From JBFWWW01 sp050245975 (GTDB lineage Bacteria; Pseudomonadota; Alphaproteobacteria; Rhizobiales; Hyphomicrobiaceae), in the NCBI GenBank assembly GCA_050245975.1, contig JBFWWW010000160.1:1-9440 (forward strand): a stretch of 9,440 nt of DNA, read 5' to 3'. Both the position numbers and the translations under genes were made by a program. Positions 8,021-9,440 of the stretch are shown here, one piece after another (positions within the stretch are counted from its first letter, which is position 1; every line of letters begins with the position of its first letter). The notes beneath the pieces are model-generated. The model did no database searches. It was not told where the DNA came from and was given only the letters and a program-made list of their open reading frames with translations.

Positions 8021-8053
8021 ACAGGTTGAGGGGAGCGCGGTCCCCAAGCCTGT
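8021..8053 (-). other. Leader hairpin 1 of aapJ (long bulged stem)
   Basis: In the aap direction ACAGG (8053-8049) pairs with CCTGT (8025-8021), TT pairs with AA after a C bulge, and GGGGA pairs with TCCCC (8030-8034 with 8041-8045) around a 6-base loop, giving about 12 pairs. It begins almost at the predicted transcript start (near 8054-8057). Role unknown: transcript stabilisation, small-RNA target or cis-regulation are possible. Confidence 0.5.
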
Positions 8054-8062
8054 TCCAAACCC

Positions 8063-8092
8063 ATACAATCTGGATCACCACTGGTATGTCAA
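8063..8092 (-). promoter_or_regulatory. Probable promoter of the aapJQMP operon
   Basis: A perfect TTGACA -35 box lies on the minus strand at 8092-8087. The best -10 candidates, ATTGTA (8069-8064, 17-base spacer) or TTGTAT (8068-8063, 18-base spacer), are weak, as is common for regulated promoters in this class of bacteria. Transcription would begin near 8054-8057, giving a leader of about 100 bases that is largely the two hairpins. The spacer contains the TGGANNACCA element. Confidence 0.5.
8071..8080. promoter_or_regulatory. Candidate operator TGGANNACCA in the aap promoter spacer
   Basis: TGGATCACCA sits between the -35 and -10 boxes, where a bound protein would block RNA polymerase. The adjacent TGGTATGTCAA (8082-8092), which covers the -35 box, is one mismatch from the TNGTNNNACNA pattern reported for several GntR/FCD regulators. 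The same TGGANNACCA form occurs upstream of gntR at 712-721, with a shared preceding C. Confidence 0.35.
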
Positions 8093-8170
8093 GGTTCGAT
8101 CCGGCCGAATCCCGCTGCGAAACGACTTATGTCTCCTGCAGGGCAGTCTGCAGTCGAATTGGGCATCGCC

Positions 8171-8207
8171 CACGATCCCGACACGATCGAGATGCGGCCA
8201 AATCGTG
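8171..8207. repeat. CACGATC direct repeat with inverted third copy
   Basis: CACGATC occurs at 8171-8177 and 8182-8188, offset by 11 bases (about one helical turn), and ATCGTG, the reverse complement of CACGAT, lies at 8202-8207. It is upstream of the divergent binding-protein gene and could be a regulator site. No known operator is recognised. Confidence 0.35.
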
Positions 8208-8325
8208 CGCGCGCGTTGCTTTGGTTATTGACGGCGGGTTCGCCGGTCATCAGGGTTTTCCGGGGACGGCCAATCAACCTCGCCGTGCGTCTCCCAAACG
8301 AACCAGGCGTCAGGGTAGGATCCTC

Positions 8326-8330
8326 AGGAG
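8326..8330 (+). promoter_or_regulatory. Ribosome binding site of the type I binding-protein gene
   Basis: AGGAG lies 6 bases before ATG 8337, an ideal distance, and fixes the start of the signal peptide. Confidence 0.8.
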
Positions 8331-8336
8331 CTTTCG

Positions 8337-9440
8337 ATGCATCGCTGTGCATTTGCGGTGATCGCCGCCATCACTTTCGGTCTCGCCGGTGCGGCGTCGC
8401 CGGCGTCCTCACAAGAGACCATCAAGATACCGAACATCATCGAGCTGTCGGGCGCCGGCGCAACGGTTGGCCAAAACTGGAAGAACGGCTCCTCGCTGGC
8501 TGTTGAGGAGATCAACGCCGCCGGCGGTATCCTCGGCAAGAAGGTCGAACTCGAGTTCATTGACACGGGCACGGATCCTGGAAAGGCGCGCGCGGCCATC
8601 CAGCGTGCCCTCGATGCCAAGCCGGTAGCCATCTTCGGGCCGATCTACTCCGGCTCGGTCAGTGCCACGCTGCAGCTGACCAACGAGGCCGAGGTGCCGC
8701 AGGTCATCGGCGGGGAAGCGGCGAACCTCACCGCGCAGGGCTCCAAGTATCTGTTCCGGACCTCGTTCGGCCAGAACGTGTCCATGCCGAAGATCGCCAA
8801 CTATCTCCGTGACGGCGTGAAGGCGAAGACACTCGCCATCGTTTACGTCAACAACGATTTCGGCAAGGGCGGGCGCAATGCCATCATCAAGGAACTCGAA
8901 ACGCGCGGGATCAAGGTCGTGGCGGACCTGTCGACGGAATCGGGCCAGGCGGACTTTGCTGCCGACGTCGTGAAGCTGAAGGCTGCCAACGCGGATGCCA
9001 TTTTCGTCTACCTCAACGAGGAAGAGAGCGCCCGCTTTCTTATCGAGGCCAAACGGCAAGGCTTGAACAAGCCGCTGATCGGCGAGACGACGCTGCTGGG
9101 CCAGAAGGTGATCGATCTGGCAAAGGACGCGGCGAACGGCGTGAAGGGTCACGTCGGCTTGACCGTGGATGCGCCCATTCCGGCGATTCAGGAGTTCGGA
9201 AAGAAGTTCGAAGCCAAGTTCAACTACAGGTCCGACCACAACGGCGTGAAGGGCTACATCGCTCCTTACATAATCAAGGCTGCGGCCGAGAAGGCAGGCA
9301 AGCTTGATCCCAAAGCGATCGCGGCAGCGTTGCACGGTCTCACGATCACGCCGGACAAGATGCCGGGCATCCTGATCGAGGCATCCTGGGACGATACAGG
9401 TGAGATCGACCGCATCTCGTTCCTTGCCGAGGTGAAGGAC
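8337..9440 (+). CDS. Periplasmic branched-chain-type (type I, LivK/Peripla_BP_6) substrate-binding protein, 3'-open
   Basis: The frame runs from ATG 8337 without a stop to the window edge, giving 368 residues; full proteins of this family are about 370-420, so little is missing. Residues 1-25 are a signal peptide (MHRCAFAVIA, hydrophobic core, then ASS before QETIK). The mature part shows the family pattern: IIELSGAGATVGQNWKNG (34-51) with the ligand loop, AVEEINAAGGILGKKVEL (55-72), IDTGTDPGKA (75-84), then GPIYSGSVSA (101-110), VNNDFGKGGRNAI, the later LNEEESARFLIEAKRQG and GETTLLG, and a C-terminal GYIAPYIIKAAAEKAGK. It should feed a HAAT-type (Liv-like) ABC transporter, whose permease and ATPase genes would be expected to the right, outside the window. 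The ligand could be a branched-chain or other amino acid, amide or aromatic acid. It is divergent from aapJ across a 383-base region, so the two uptake systems may be co-regulated. Confidence 0.92.
   Translation, partial: MHRCAFAVIAAITFGLAGAASPASSQETIKIPNIIELSGAGATVGQNWKNGSSLAVEEINAAGGILGKKVELEFIDTGTDPGKARAAIQRALDAKPVAIFGPIYSGSVSATLQLTNEAEVPQVIGGEAANLTAQGSKYLFRTSFGQNVSMPKIANYLRDGVKAKTLAIVYVNNDFGKGGRNAIIKELETRGIKVVADLSTESGQADFAADVVKLKAANADAIFVYLNEEESARFLIEAKRQGLNKPLIGETTLLGQKVIDLAKDAANGVKGHVGLTVDAPIPAIQEFGKKFEAKFNYRSDHNGVKGYIAPYIIKAAAEKAGKLDPKAIAAALHGLTITPDKMPGILIEASWDDTGEIDRISFLAEVKD

Larger units (their letters stand above)
7954..8336. other. Intergenic regulatory region between divergent aapJ and the type I binding protein gene
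   Basis: This is the only gap longer than 300 bases, and no credible protein is encoded in it. The aapJ-proximal half (7954-8092) holds the aap ribosome site, two leader hairpins and a probable promoter, each listed separately. The right half serves the divergent gene: CTGCAG occurs at 8136-8141 and 8148-8153, CACGATC repeats lie at 8171-8207, a TTGACG box sits at 8228-8233 without a convincing -10, and a 5-bp GC stem with GGTT loop lies at 8232-8245. The Shine-Dalgarno for the divergent gene is at 8326-8330. Confidence 0.8.

Noticed and set aside
8093..8102. GGTTCGATCC, similar to a tRNA T-arm
   Set aside because: The flanks do not pair to complete a T-stem, and no acceptor, D or anticodon arm or CCA end is present.
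8136..8153. Two CTGCAG copies 12 bases apart
   Set aside because: A 6-bp palindrome repeated twice is close to chance in this composition and no further symmetry extends it.
8206..8220. Sigma-54-like promoter ending in TTGCT
   Set aside because: The conserved GG 10 bases before GC is TG here, and the region is simple GC alternation.
8231..8258. GC stem (CGGCG-GGTT-CGCCG) followed by TTTT as a terminator
   Set aside because: The T-run is about 9 bases beyond the stem and there is no upstream plus-strand gene to terminate.
6886..8361. 491-codon open frame on the plus strand
   Set aside because: It is antisense to aapJ and runs through the leader hairpins and the intergenic region; composition is shadow-like and no motif is seen.
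8409..9335. 308-codon open frame on the minus strand
   Set aside because: It is antisense to the type I binding-protein gene, which has a perfect ribosome site, a signal peptide and family motifs.

Overview
The window is high-GC, densely packed bacterial DNA. Gene content and style (an aapJQMP amino-acid ABC transporter, GTG starts, ATGA/GTGA gene overlaps) point to an alphaproteobacterium, most likely of the rhizobial order; this is inference from family knowledge, not a database match. No rRNA, tRNA, CRISPR array, insertion sequence or phage gene is visible. Every long open stretch is explained by nine protein genes, two of them cut by the window edges.

Layout. (1) Bases 1-709 (+): the C-terminal two thirds of a class V aminotransferase-fold PLP enzyme. 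(2) 821-1495 (+): a GntR-family regulator of the FCD subgroup. (3) 7953 down to 1499 (-): a six-gene cluster that reads as one operon, aapJ-aapQ-aapM-aapP, then a second class V PLP enzyme, then a threonine-aldolase-like PLP enzyme. Three of its junctions are 4-base stop/start overlaps and one gap is only 40 bases. It ends 3 bases from the end of the convergent gntR gene. (4) 7954-8336: a regulatory region between divergent genes, with a probable aap promoter and a two-hairpin leader. (5) 8337-9440 (+): a branched-chain-type (type I) periplasmic solute-binding protein, open at the right edge.

How the parts fit. AapJ (periplasmic receptor), AapQ and AapM (permeases) and AapP (ATPase) would import an amino acid. 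The class V enzyme and the aldolase-like enzyme encoded on the same transcript would process it in the cytoplasm. The GntR/FCD protein is the obvious local regulator. A second class V enzyme, clearly a paralogue of the operon one, lies just upstream of gntR, and a second type of binding protein is divergent from aapJ. Together this looks like a dedicated uptake-and-catabolism locus for an unidentified amino acid, possibly a beta-hydroxy or beta-substituted one. The substrate cannot be read from the sequence.

Points most worth following: the non-canonical active site of the threonine-aldolase-like protein, the paired class V enzymes, a 10-bp element (TGGANNACCA) found both upstream of gntR and inside the probable aap promoter, and the structured aapJ leader.
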